43,013 nt of DNA, from assembly GCA_017984135.1 (NCBI GenBank), contig JAGNZZ010000009.1, positions 1 through 43,013 of the forward strand, written 5' to 3'. The stretch is from Chitinophagales bacterium (GTDB taxonomy: Bacteria > Bacteroidota > Bacteroidia > Chitinophagales > JADIYW01). The notes beneath the pieces were generated by a model that worked only from the letters and a program-made list of their open reading frames with translations, had not been told where the DNA came from and searched no databases. Shown here one piece after another: positions 1-7,721 of this stretch (its first letter is position 1; every line of letters begins with the position of its first letter). Both the position numbers and the translations under genes were made by a program.

Positions 1-2
1 TG

Positions 3-59
3 GTAATGGTAGGCACCTTACTAATTACAATTTATATGAATACTACAAGGAATGATTAA
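3..59 (+). CDS. 3' end of an unidentified gene, possibly a membrane protein (partial)
   Basis: An open frame enters from the left edge and stops at TAA 57-59. The visible 18 residues include a hydrophobic stretch (VGTLLITIY) followed by a short polar tail (NTTRND), which fits the C-terminus of a membrane protein. It converges with clpX, and the two stop codons overlap by three bases. The piece is too short to assign a family, and it could be a chance open frame. Confidence 0.4.
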   Translation, partial: VMVGTLLITIYMNTTRND

Positions 60-1294
60 GCCACTTTGAGCTTTGCCATCTTGGATTTATTTAATTTCTT
101 TTTTACGTATGCTTCTGTAATCCTATAATTTTGTGCCTCTGATTTAGATGGCAATTCATACATCGCATCTGTAATGATGGCTTCGCAAATAGAACGCAAA
201 CCACGAGCTCCTAATTTATATTCCAATGCTTTATCTACAATAAAATCAATAGCATCATTATCGAATTCTAAATCAATGCCGTCCATTTTAAATAATTTTT
301 TATATTGTTTTAATAAGGCATTTTTAGGTTGTGTTAAAATATTAGTTAGCGCATGTTTGTCCAATTCATCTAAATGCACCAATACCGGCAAACGACCTAA
401 CAATTCGGGAATGATTCCAAATGCTCGAATATCTTGATGTGTAATATAAGGCAATAGATTTTTGTCGTCAATTTCTGCTGCTGCTTTGTTGCTTTTAAAT
501 CCAATGGTTGAGGTATTGATACGCTTAGAAATCACTCGATCAATGCCATCAAAAGAGCCACCACAAACGAATAAAATATTTTTAGTATCTACTTTGATTA
601 GTTTTTGTTCCGGATGTTTACGTCCACCTTGAGGTGGCACTAATACATCGGTACCTTCAATCAGTTTTAAAAGTGATTGTTGAGTTCCTTCTTTTATGTC
701 GCGTGTTAAAGATGGATTATCGCCTTTGCGAGAAATTTTATCGATTTCATCAATAAAAACAATTCCTTTTTCAGCCGTTTCCACATCATAATTACATACT
801 TGCAACAAACGTGTTATAATACTTTCTACATCTTCGCCTACATAGCCGGCTTCAGTAAAGATGGTGGCATCCACAATGGTAAATGGTACTTTTAAAAGTT
901 TAGCAATTGATTTTACAATTAATGTTTTGCCGGTTCCGGTTCTTCCAGCCATAATGATGTTTGATTTCTCAATTTCAACTTCATCATTTTTTAAATTTTG
1001 GGACAAACGTTTGTAATGATTATATACAGCAACAGCGATAACTTTTTTAGCTTCCTCTTGGCCAATAACATAATCATCTAAATATTCTTTAATGTCTTTA
1101 GGTTTAAGATTTTTTGGGCGATCAAAACTGGTGGAATTTGTATTTTTTTGAGATTGAACATCTTCATTAAGCAGTTTGTTTGCTTGCTCAATGCAGTTAT
1201 CACAAATTTGCGCATCGATGCCGGAAATTAAAACTTGTACGTTTGTTTTTGGTTTTCCGCAGAAGCTACACTTATCCATTTCTTTTTTTGCCAT
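56..1294 (-). CDS. clpX: ATP-dependent Clp protease ATP-binding subunit ClpX
   Basis: ClpX is the AAA+ unfoldase that feeds proteins into the ClpP barrel in the cytoplasm. The 412 residues match the family's usual size. The N-terminal zinc-binding domain has Cys9, Cys12, Cys31 and Cys34. Walker A is GRTGTGKT (117-124), Walker B is around DEID (182-185), the pore loop is GYVG (151-153 region), the RKH loop is 225-227, the ClpP-contacting IGF loop is 264-266, and the sensor-2 motif GARGLRS is 362-368. The Walker A carries Arg where ClpX usually has Pro (GPTG), an oddity that keeps the catalytic Gly, Lys and Thr. It lies 68 bp downstream of clpP on the same strand, separated by a strong hairpin. 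Identification is certain. Confidence 0.98.
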   Translation of the reverse strand: MAKKEMDKCSFCGKPKTNVQVLISGIDAQICDNCIEQANKLLNEDVQSQKNTNSTSFDRPKNLKPKDIKEYLDDYVIGQEEAKKVIAVAVYNHYKRLSQNLKNDEVEIEKSNIIMAGRTGTGKTLIVKSIAKLLKVPFTIVDATIFTEAGYVGEDVESIITRLLQVCNYDVETAEKGIVFIDEIDKISRKGDNPSLTRDIKEGTQQSLLKLIEGTDVLVPPQGGRKHPEQKLIKVDTKNILFVCGGSFDGIDRVISKRINTSTIGFKSNKAAAEIDDKNLLPYITHQDIRAFGIIPELLGRLPVLVHLDELDKHALTNILTQPKNALLKQYKKLFKMDGIDLEFDNDAIDFIVDKALEYKLGARGLRSICEAIITDAMYELPSKSEAQNYRITEAYVKKKLNKSKMAKLKVA

Positions 1295-1307
1295 AATCGT
1301 TTTTTAT

Positions 1308-1340
1308 AAATTAAGGACGCAAACGATGCGTCCTTAATTT
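1308..1340. promoter_or_regulatory. 13-bp perfect hairpin between clpP and clpX
   Basis: AAATTAAGGACGC (1308-1320) and its exact reverse complement (1328-1340) flank a 7-nt loop. The hairpin sits in the 68-bp gap between clpP and clpX. Neither strand has a long T-tract directly after the stem, so it is not a classic terminator. Partial termination or an mRNA processing or stabilising structure that sets the clpP to clpX ratio is my inference. Confidence 0.6.
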
Positions 1341-1362
1341 AATGAATAAAAGTTTAAAATGT

Positions 1363-2034
1363 TTATTTTTTAAGTAAAACTTCATCAATCATGCCATACG
1401 TTTTCGCTTCTTCGCTGGTCATCCAATAATCGCGATCCGAATCTTTGTAAACTTTGTCGTATTCTTGTCCACTATGGTTTGAGATGATTTCATACAATTC
1501 TTTTTTCAATTTCTGAATTTCATTGTATGTAATTTCAATTTCAGAAGCTTGGCCTTGTGCACCGCCCATAGGTTGGTGAATCATTACACGACTGTGTTTT
1601 AAGGCACTTCGTTTTCCTTTTTCACCTGCACATAATAATACGGCAGCCATAGAAGCAGCAATGCCTACACAGCATGTCGCCACATTAGGCTCCACATATT
1701 GCATGGTATCGTAAATTCCTAAACCAGCATACACGCTACCACCTGGAGAATTTACATAAATTTGTATATCTCTATTTTTATCGGCAGAATCTAAGAATAA
1801 CAATTGAGCCATAATAACATTGGCAACATAATCATCAATACCTGTTCCCATGAAAATAATTCTATCCATCATTAAACGTGAGAATACGTCTAATGCAGCC
1901 ACATTCATTGGTCGTTCTTCAATGATGTTCGGTGTTAAGTTGGTAATGCTGGTTTGTAAATAATTATCTACATACACTGAGGATAATCCGTGATGTTTGG
2001 TAGCATACTTTCTGAATTCTTTACCGTAGTCCAT
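1363..2034 (-). CDS. clpP: ATP-dependent Clp protease proteolytic subunit ClpP
   Basis: ClpP forms the tetradecameric serine-protease chamber that works with ClpX. The protein is 223 residues. The catalytic triad is readable as Ser128 in GIAASMAA, His153 in RVMIHQP and Asp202 in SDRDYWMT. The oxyanion-forming NSPGGS segment is at 95-100, and YGMID near 213-217 matches the family C-terminal motif. The gene follows tig (78-bp gap) and precedes clpX, the conserved tig-clpP-clpX order. The N-terminal ~25 residues are longer than the mature E. coli enzyme and may be a processed propeptide or a phylum-typical extension. Identification is certain. Confidence 0.97.
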   Translation of the reverse strand: MDYGKEFRKYATKHHGLSSVYVDNYLQTSITNLTPNIIEERPMNVAALDVFSRLMMDRIIFMGTGIDDYVANVIMAQLLFLDSADKNRDIQIYVNSPGGSVYAGLGIYDTMQYVEPNVATCCVGIAASMAAVLLCAGEKGKRSALKHSRVMIHQPMGGAQGQASEIEITYNEIQKLKKELYEIISNHSGQEYDKVYKDSDRDYWMTSEEAKTYGMIDEVLLKK

Positions 2035-2078
2035 TTTGTTAAGATTTTTAGATGGTTAGAAATGAAAGAAGTGTATTT

Positions 2079-2106
2079 GAAATTTGAGATACCACTATCT
2101 CATTTC
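2079..2106. promoter_or_regulatory. Imperfect hairpin between tig and clpP
   Basis: GAAAT-tt-GAGATA (2079-2091) pairs with TATCTC-ATTTC (2096-2106) around a CCAC loop, with a two-base bulge on one side. It lies in the 78-bp tig-clpP gap, just after the tig stop in the direction of transcription. There is no clear T-tract, so its role is uncertain. Confidence 0.35.
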
Positions 2107-2112
2107 CCAAAT

Positions 2113-3201
2113 CTAATCCTCTTTTTTATTTAAAAGTTCATCAAATGAAACAGATTTTTCTATAATATCCAATTGACTTTCAATAAATGTGAACAATTTC
2201 TGTTCCATTGCACCTTCGTATGACTTTTTGACATGGTCTTCTTTTGCCAACATGGTGTTATTGAATTGTTCAATCATCTCATCGGTAATGCCACCACCAT
2301 ACATCATAAATTGTACTTTAATTTGTTCTTTAGAGAAATTTTTCACCTCTTCAAATTCCACTTTAATTTCATTTTCTTTAGCAATAGCATTGGTTATTAA
2401 ATTCCATTTCAAGCCTTTTTCAAATTGAGGATATTCTGTATCAATTTGTGTATCATCAATTGGCTTTTCATTAGTCGCTTTGATGAATTTTTTCAAAAAT
2501 GATTCCGGCAACTGAATCTCTATTTTTTCTAACAAAGTAGTATAAATGGTCTCTTTAAGCTGATTTTCAGCTGATTTATCAGAAAAATCTTGAAGTTCTT
2601 TACGTACTTTTTCTTTAAATTCTTCTAAAGAATTTACTACACCTGGACCATACACTTTATCAAATAATTCTTGATTTAACTCCACTTTTTCAAACTCAGG
2701 CTTCTCACCTTCTGCTCTATCGGGATTGGTTATATTGCCATATCGTTCACGTAATTTTTCCACCTCATCATCCAATGTTTTATCGTCAATGGCAACAACA
2801 CTTTTTTCTATTTTAGTTTTTTTGCTTACTGCTTTCACATCCACACTTGGAGCTAACCCCAATTCATATTCAAATGTAAAATCAGAAGGATTATTAATGT
2901 CAAAAACGATATTGTCAGCAGGAATAGGCAATGGACGACCTAAGATATCAATTTTATTCGACTCAATATGTTGGTTTAATGCTTCAGAAACTTCTTTGTT
3001 TAATTCATCTAACAAGATAGAATTTCCATACATTTTTTTGATGATGGCACCTGGCACATGTCCTTTTCTAAAACCTTTTATAGCAGCGTTATTTTTTGCA
3101 GCTGTAATTCCTTTTTCTACTTTAGGTAAGTAGTCTTCTTTTTTTAATTCAATGCTAATAATAGCATTTAATTCATCGATGTTCTTTTGAGAAATATTCA
3201 C
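2113..3201 (-). CDS. tig: Trigger factor lacking its PPIase domain
   Basis: Trigger factor is the ribosome-docked chaperone that shields nascent chains. The ribosome-binding signature GFRKGHVP is at 43-50, and residues 1-120 form the N-terminal domain. Helical arms follow from about 120-158 and 172-362. The protein is 362 residues where the family is usually about 430-450. The text runs from the first arm (RERYGNITNPDR, ~151-162) almost straight into the C-terminal arm (ELNQELFDKVYG, ~174-185), leaving no room for the FKBP-like PPIase domain. The frame is open throughout, so this is a clean in-frame loss and not a frameshift. The start is GTG at 3199-3201; an in-frame TAA lies five codons upstream and no nearby ATG fits the conserved N-terminus. 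It is first in the tig-clpP-clpX run. Confidence 0.93.
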   Translation of the reverse strand: MNISQKNIDELNAIISIELKKEDYLPKVEKGITAAKNNAAIKGFRKGHVPGAIIKKMYGNSILLDELNKEVSEALNQHIESNKIDILGRPLPIPADNIVFDINNPSDFTFEYELGLAPSVDVKAVSKKTKIEKSVVAIDDKTLDDEVEKLRERYGNITNPDRAEGEKPEFEKVELNQELFDKVYGPGVVNSLEEFKEKVRKELQDFSDKSAENQLKETIYTTLLEKIEIQLPESFLKKFIKATNEKPIDDTQIDTEYPQFEKGLKWNLITNAIAKENEIKVEFEEVKNFSKEQIKVQFMMYGGGITDEMIEQFNNTMLAKEDHVKKSYEGAMEQKLFTFIESQLDIIEKSVSFDELLNKKED

Positions 3202-3250
3202 TTTTGATACTATTTAATGTTAAATAAGAAATGTTGCCAAATTGAACAAG

Positions 3251-3271
3251 ATTCTTCACTTCGTTCAGAAT
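3251..3271. repeat. Possible dispersed Bacteroidota intergenic element
   Basis: ATTCT (3251-3255) and AGAAT (3267-3271) flank CACTTCGTTC-type sequence, between tig and the tRNA gene. I recall similar TTCACTTCGTTCAGAATG text scattered through intergenic DNA of this phylum, but that is memory and not a search result. Only one copy is present in this window. Confidence 0.25.
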
Positions 3272-3288
3272 GACAACATTCAAGTTTG

Positions 3289-3368
3289 TGCGGGTGGAGG
3301 GACTCGAACCCCCATGGTTGCCCGCTAGATCCTAAGTCTAGTGCGTCTACCAATTTCGCCACACCCGC
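3289..3368 (-). tRNA. tRNA-Leu, anticodon UAG
   Basis: On the minus strand a class II tRNA folds from GCGGGTG (5' acceptor, 3362-3368) pairing with CACCCGC, with discriminator A at 3289. The D-arm contains GGCGAAATTGGTAGACGC. The anticodon stem CTAGA/TCTAG encloses the loop CTTAGGA with anticodon TAG, reading CUA (and probably other CUN) leucine codons. A short extra arm of about 11 nt and a GGGGGTTCGAGTCCCTC T-arm follow. CCA is not encoded; CAA follows the discriminator. At 80 nt it is a little short for tRNA-Leu because of the small variable arm. Confidence 0.95.
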
Positions 3369-3454
3369 AATTCCGATTGCTCAGAAGAGGTGCAAAGATA
3401 CAAATTATTTGATAATTAGTCAATTTGAAAAATTAAGCGAATATAAAATATTAC

Positions 3455-3462
3455 TATCTTTG
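3455..3462 (+). promoter_or_regulatory. Bacteroidota -7 box TATCTTTG before the OmpH-like gene
   Basis: TATCTTTG matches the phylum's TAnnTTTG -7 element and ends 8 nt before the ATG at 3471. If used, the transcript would have almost no leader. I do not see a well-spaced TTTG -33 element. Confidence 0.5.
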
Positions 3463-3470
3463 TGCACATT

Positions 3471-4070
3471 ATGAAAAATATATCATTAGCGTTAAACGCA
3501 CTTTTATTCGTTTTAGTGGGAATTTTATTCTACTTGCATTTTTCGTCCAAGAAACAAAATGCGACACCTCAAATCATAAAAACCGATGGAAAATCGGTTA
3601 CAGTTCCTCAAATTGCCTATATTGACATTGATACATTTCAATCTCAATATGATTATTTTAAAATAGGCAAACAAAAATTGGAAGTGAAGCAAAAAGCAAT
3701 GGAATCGGAATTGGAAAGAAGCATGAGTGCCTTTCAGGCTGAATACAATTCATTGGTACAAAAAGCACAAACGATGACTGAAGAAGAAGGTATGGCAGCT
3801 CAACAGAAACTGATGGAAAAACAGCAAAAAATTGAAGAGCGCAAACAAACCATGGAAATGCAGTTCATGAAAGAAACGCAAGATTTTAATGTGGAATTAC
3901 AAGAGCGCATTATTGAGTATTTAAAAAAATACAATGCCAATGGTGCATATACCTATATTCTTCCTTATTCTAAAGAAACCATCAATTTATTATATGTAAA
4001 TGATGCCTACAATATTACCAATGATGTTTTAAACGGGATGAATGAAGAATACGCCAAATCTAAAAAATAA
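3471..4070 (+). CDS. OmpH/Skp-like periplasmic chaperone
   Basis: The 199-residue product starts with a hydrophobic N-terminal segment (residues ~5-22, an uncleaved anchor or signal). A long charged coiled coil at ~65-150, rich in Q, E, K and M, then a short hydrophobic C-terminal part (YTYILPYSKETINLLYVNDA) complete it. This layout is that of the OmpH/Skp family, which escorts outer-membrane proteins across the periplasm. I chose the ATG at 3471 over the in-frame GTG at 3462 because the GTG lies inside the -7 box and the conserved hydrophobic start begins at MKN. The gene is monocistronic, ending in a perfect terminator. Confidence 0.8.
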   Translation: MKNISLALNALLFVLVGILFYLHFSSKKQNATPQIIKTDGKSVTVPQIAYIDIDTFQSQYDYFKIGKQKLEVKQKAMESELERSMSAFQAEYNSLVQKAQTMTEEEGMAAQQKLMEKQQKIEERKQTMEMQFMKETQDFNVELQERIIEYLKKYNANGAYTYILPYSKETINLLYVNDAYNITNDVLNGMNEEYAKSKK

Positions 4071-4090
4071 AAAAAGTAATTAAATAATAA

Positions 4091-4123
4091 AAAAAAGTTC
4101 AAGTAATTTGCTTGAACTTTTTT
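4091..4123 (+). terminator. Rho-independent terminator after the OmpH-like gene
   Basis: AAAAAAGTTCAAG (4091-4103) pairs perfectly with CTTGAACTTTTTT (4111-4123) around a 7-nt loop, followed by ATTTTTA. The flanking A- and T-tracts would let it work in either direction. Confidence 0.9.
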
Positions 4124-4152
4124 ATTTTTAGTTTGTACCTTGTCATCTGTCC

Positions 4153-6387
4153 ATGGAAATAAACGTAGAAGCAGAAAAGGAAGCCATCATTAAAGATTAT
4201 CGTCAACTGTTGCGATTAGCACGTCCGCGCATGAAAAAAGGCGACGATAAACGCATTCGCCATGCATTTGAATTGGCAGTAGATGCGCATAAGCACATGC
4301 GGCGTAAAAGTGGCGAACCGTATATTCATCATCCAATTGCAGTGGCAAAAATTGTTTCCGGCGATATGGGATTGGGTTCCACTTCCATCATTTGTGCTTT
4401 GCTGCACGATACGGTGGAAGATACCGATTTAACGATAGATGACATTAAAAAAGAATTTGGAAATACCTCCGCCAAAATTATTGATGGACTAACCAAAATC
4501 AGTAAAATTTCTCATCAAACAGAATCGGTACAAGCAGAAAATTATCGCAAGATTTTATTAACCCTAAGTGATGATATTCGTGTTATTTTAATAAAAATTG
4601 CCGACAGGTTGCACAATATGCGCACCTTAGATGGACAAAGCAGGAAAAACCAACTTAAAATTGCTTCGGAAACTATTTATTTATATGCACCTTTAGCGCA
4701 TCGTTTAGGCTTATATTCCATTAAAGGAGAATTGGAAGATTTGGCAATGAAATATACCGAAACGGAGAAATATAAAGAAATTGCCAAATCCTTAGAATCC
4801 ACTAAAAAAGAACGTACCAAATACATCAACGATTTTGTACGGCCATTACAAGAAGAGATGGACAAATCAGGATTGAATGCCAATGTTTTTGGGCGACCTA
4901 AATCCATCTCATCCATTTGGAATAAAATGCGTAAAAAAGAAGTTACGTTTGAAGATGTTTATGATAAATTTGCCATTCGTGTTATTATAGATTCTACCGC
5001 AGAAAAAGAAAAAGAAGATTGTTGGCGTGCATATTCTATCGTTACGGATAAATATTCGCCACAACCCAATAGAATGCGCGATTGGATTTCGCATCCAAAA
5101 GGCAATGGGTATGAATCATTGCATACGACCGTGATGGGACCAGGCGGACAATGGGTGGAAGTGCAAATAAGAACGAAACGCATGGATGAAGTGGCTGAAA
5201 AAGGCTTAGCCGCGCATTATAAATACAAAGAAAATAAATTTAAACCATCGAACAATACGGAAGAAGTGATTGAAAGTTGGTTGATGCAAGTGCGTGAATA
5301 TTTAAAAAATCCGGACATCAATCCTATAGAATTTATAAATGATTTTAAACTTCAACTCTACCAAAAAGAAATTTATATTTTTACGCCAAAAGGTGAATTG
5401 AAAATATTGCCGGCAAGTTCTACGGCATTAGATTTTGCTTATACGGTGCACACCAATGTAGGCGATACTTGTATTGGCGCCAAAGTAAACAATAAATTAG
5501 TACCCATCAGCCATGAATTAAAAAATGGCGACCAAGTAGAAATCATTACATCGCGCAAGCAAAAACCAAGTGAAGACTGGTTGAATATTGTAACGACTTC
5601 TCGTGCAAAATCAAAAATCAAAAATTCTTTGCGCGAAGAAAAAAGAAAAATTGCCGACGATGGGAAAGAAATTTTAGAACGAAAATTAAGCCAGTTAAAA
5701 GCAAATTATAACAACGAAAATATTACGCTGTTAGCTTCGTTTTACAAAATGCCAAGTCCGATGGATTTATTGTATGGCATTGCAAAAGGCACCATCAATT
5801 TATTAGAGTTAAAGAAATTTAAAAATGTAGGTGGTAATTTAGAAATTATAAAAGCAGAAAAAATTGGCAAGCCAAAAGATGAAGAAGTTTATTACCACAC
5901 GAATAATGATGATAATAATGGTGAAATACCAAAGAATGCAGAATTGGTTATTTTCGATGAATCATCGAAATTTCCGTATGAGTTTGCAAAATGTTGTGGT
6001 GCCATTCCGGGTGATGATGTGATTGGTTTTATATCAATAAATGGTGTGATAAAAATCCACAGAACCGGTTGCCCGAATGTTATCAATCTGGCATCAAAAT
6101 ATGGTTATCGCATAATAAAAACACGTTGGACGGCAAAAACCACTCCTGCATTTTTAACTACTGTAAAACTTACCGGTTTAGATGATATTGGTATAATTAA
6201 TAAATTGACTACTATCATTTCAGGAGAAATGAAATTAAATATGCAGTCTATTTCTCTAGAAACCAATGAAGGCATTTTTGAAGGCATCATAAAAGTTTTT
6301 GTAAAAGACAACGACCAAGTGAATAAACTACTTCAAAAACTAAAAGCCATAGATGGTGTTAATTCGGTCATTCGAGAAGAGATTTAG
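4153..6387 (+). CDS. rel: Bifunctional (p)ppGpp synthetase/hydrolase, Rel/SpoT family
   Basis: This enzyme makes and degrades the stringent-response alarmone (p)ppGpp. The 744 residues hold all the domains of a long RSH protein. The hydrolase HD domain (about 35-190) has YIHHPIAVA and HDTVEDT (HD at 85-86). The synthetase domain (about 235-355) has RPKSISSIW and GYESLHTTVMGP. The TGS domain is ~403-465. A conserved CC motif with IHRTGCPN near 610-650 is the zinc-finger/helical region, and an ACT domain fills the last ~75 residues. Both HD residues are present, so hydrolase activity is expected; a synthetase role is supported by the intact GYxSLHT segment. It stands alone between a terminator and the repeat array. 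Confidence 0.96.
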   Translation: MEINVEAEKEAIIKDYRQLLRLARPRMKKGDDKRIRHAFELAVDAHKHMRRKSGEPYIHHPIAVAKIVSGDMGLGSTSIICALLHDTVEDTDLTIDDIKKEFGNTSAKIIDGLTKISKISHQTESVQAENYRKILLTLSDDIRVILIKIADRLHNMRTLDGQSRKNQLKIASETIYLYAPLAHRLGLYSIKGELEDLAMKYTETEKYKEIAKSLESTKKERTKYINDFVRPLQEEMDKSGLNANVFGRPKSISSIWNKMRKKEVTFEDVYDKFAIRVIIDSTAEKEKEDCWRAYSIVTDKYSPQPNRMRDWISHPKGNGYESLHTTVMGPGGQWVEVQIRTKRMDEVAEKGLAAHYKYKENKFKPSNNTEEVIESWLMQVREYLKNPDINPIEFINDFKLQLYQKEIYIFTPKGELKILPASSTALDFAYTVHTNVGDTCIGAKVNNKLVPISHELKNGDQVEIITSRKQKPSEDWLNIVTTSRAKSKIKNSLREEKRKIADDGKEILERKLSQLKANYNNENITLLASFYKMPSPMDLLYGIAKGTINLLELKKFKNVGGNLEIIKAEKIGKPKDEEVYYHTNNDDNNGEIPKNAELVIFDESSKFPYEFAKCCGAIPGDDVIGFISINGVIKIHRTGCPNVINLASKYGYRIIKTRWTAKTTPAFLTTVKLTGLDDIGIINKLTTIISGEMKLNMQSISLETNEGIFEGIIKVFVKDNDQVNKLLQKLKAIDGVNSVIREEI

Positions 6388-6506
6388 ATTTATGATTTCA
6401 GATTTGAGTATTGGGAATGAACGAAACAAAAAGGATGATATTATTGAATAATCAATTGCCTGCTACTTGCGCTCGCAAAGTGTTATCACCTTGCGACTGC
6501 TCGTAG

Positions 6507-6529
6507 TTTGTTGGTTACAAACCAACAAA
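6507..6529. promoter_or_regulatory. 10-bp hairpin at the head of the repeat array
   Basis: TTTGTTGGTT (6507-6516) and AACCAACAAA (6520-6529) form a perfect stem with loop ACA. It sits between rel and the tandem array. The first T-run (6540-6545) follows 10 nt later, after a purine-rich spacer, so it could be a poor terminator for rel or part of the repeat family's boundary. Confidence 0.5.
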
Positions 6530-6539
6530 GGTGGAGGAG

Positions 6540-7114
6540 TTTTTTATTAAACAAGATAAAAACTTGATTTATTAATCGTCACAAGTTTCCCACGCTTTCG
6601 CTATACTACAAACTTGCGACAGCTTTGGAGGAGTTTTTTATTAAACAAGTTAAAAACTTGATTTATTAATCGTCACAAGTTTCCCACGCTTTCGCTATAC
6701 TACAAACTTGCGACAGCTTTGGGACAGCTTTGGGTTTTTTATTAAACAAGTTAAAAACTTGATTTATTAATCGTCACAAGTTTCCCACGCTTTCGCTATA
6801 CTACAAACTTGCGACAGCTTTGGAGGAGTTTTTTATTAAACAAGTTAAAAACTTGATTTATTAATCGTCACAAGTTTCCCACGCTTTCGCTATACTACAA
6901 ACTTGCGACAGCTTTGGGACAGCTTTGGGTTTTTTATTAAACAAGTTAAAAACTTGATTTATTAATCGTCACAAGTTTCCCACGCTTTCGCTATACTACA
7001 AACTTGCGACAGCTTTGGAGGAGTTTTTTATTAAACAAGTTAAAAACTTGATTTATTAATCGTCACAAGTTTCCCACGCTATCGCTATACTACAAACTTG
7101 CGACAGCTTTGGGT
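6540..7114. repeat. Higher-order tandem repeat array (six units, three 195-bp dimers)
   Basis: This fills most of the 811-bp gap between rel (6387) and fur (7199), which holds no gene. Units begin at the T-run before ATTAAACAAG at 6540, 6634, 6735, 6829, 6930 and 7024. The spacing is 94, 101, 94, 101 and 94 bp, and the last unit is ~91 bp. The 94-bp type ends in GGAGGAG; the 101-bp type ends in GGGACAGCTTTGGG. Two substitutions are visible, at 6556 (first unit) and 7081 (last unit); inner units look identical. Each unit has two hairpins, for example CAAGTT/AACTTG (6646-6660) and an 11-bp arm GTCACAAGTTT/AAACTTGCGAC (6672-6682, 6704-6714, one mismatch). Stops occur in every frame. Before the array (6388-6539) I see only hairpin-rich AT sequence; after it (7115-7198) lies the fur promoter. 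Confidence 0.95.
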
Positions 7115-7186
7115 AAAAAACTAATTCTATTTTTAGATGGATTTATTTATTTAAAAAACATTTTCCAATAACTTCCAACTATTTAC

Positions 7187-7194
7187 TAATTTTG
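7187..7194 (+). promoter_or_regulatory. -7 box TAATTTTG before fur
   Basis: TAATTTTG fits TAnnTTTG and ends 4 nt before the first ATG (7199) and 10 nt before the second (7205). Transcription would start at or next to the start codon, so the second ATG may be the real one. A TTTT at 7161-7164 could serve as a weak -33. Confidence 0.5.
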
Positions 7195-7198
7195 CCTA

Positions 7199-7663
7199 AT
7201 GGCAATGGATACCAAACTTTTCGCAGAAGTAAAACATATATTTTCTACTTATTTAGAAAATAATAAACAGCGCAAAACACCTGAGCGTTTTTCTATCTTG
7301 GAAGAGATATATAACCGAGAAGATCACTTTGATGCGGAAGAGTTGTACCTGCAAATGAAAAACAATGATTTCAATGTAAGTCGAGCTACTGTATATAATA
7401 CATTAGATGTTTTGGTACAATGTGAATTAGTAACCAAACATCAGTTTGGACAAAACCATGCCATGTACGAAAAATCGTATGGCAACAGAAATCACGATCA
7501 TTTAATTTGTATAGATTGTGGTCACGTTTTTGAGTTTTGCGACCCACGTTTACAACAAGTAAAATCCAGTGCCGGCGAATTGTTTCACCAATCCATAAAA
7601 TCGCATTCCCTCACTTTATACGGCAACTGCCATCATAAAAACTGCGAAAATAAAAAATCTTAA
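7199..7663 (+). CDS. fur: Fur-family metal-dependent transcriptional regulator
   Basis: Fur-family proteins are small dimeric repressors that sense iron, peroxide or zinc. The 154 residues show an N-terminal winged helix (about 20-85, with [13 protein letters not shown] as recognition region). A C-terminal metal-binding domain follows, with [15 protein letters not shown], where a CxxC and His residues bind metal. The C-terminal cysteine pair is spaced as NCHHKNC (C-x4-C) instead of the common CxxC. Two in-frame ATGs lie at 7199 and 7205, and the promoter position slightly favours the second. Whether it acts as Fur, PerR or Zur cannot be told from the sequence. Confidence 0.9.
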   Translation: MAMDTKLFAEVKHIFSTYLENNKQRKTPERFSILEEIYNREDHFDAEELYLQMKNNDFNVSRATVYNTLDVLVQCELVTKHQFGQNHAMYEKSYGNRNHDHLICIDCGHVFEFCDPRLQQVKSSAGELFHQSIKSHSLTLYGNCHHKNCENKKS

Positions 7664-7721
7664 CTTATTTTATTGAAATAAGTCTTTATTTTACAGATTA
7701 TATCATACTAATAGCCAACTT

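Noticed and set aside
2726-3133. 135-codon open frame opposite tig
   Set aside because: Antisense to a conserved gene; no motif or promoter of its own.
3286-3474. Small open frame on the plus strand with the CGWRDSNPHGCPL-type text
   Set aside because: It is the antisense reading of the tRNA-Leu gene, a common false gene call.
6540-7114. CRISPR array
   Set aside because: Whole 94/101-bp units repeat with no unique spacers, and no cas genes are nearby.
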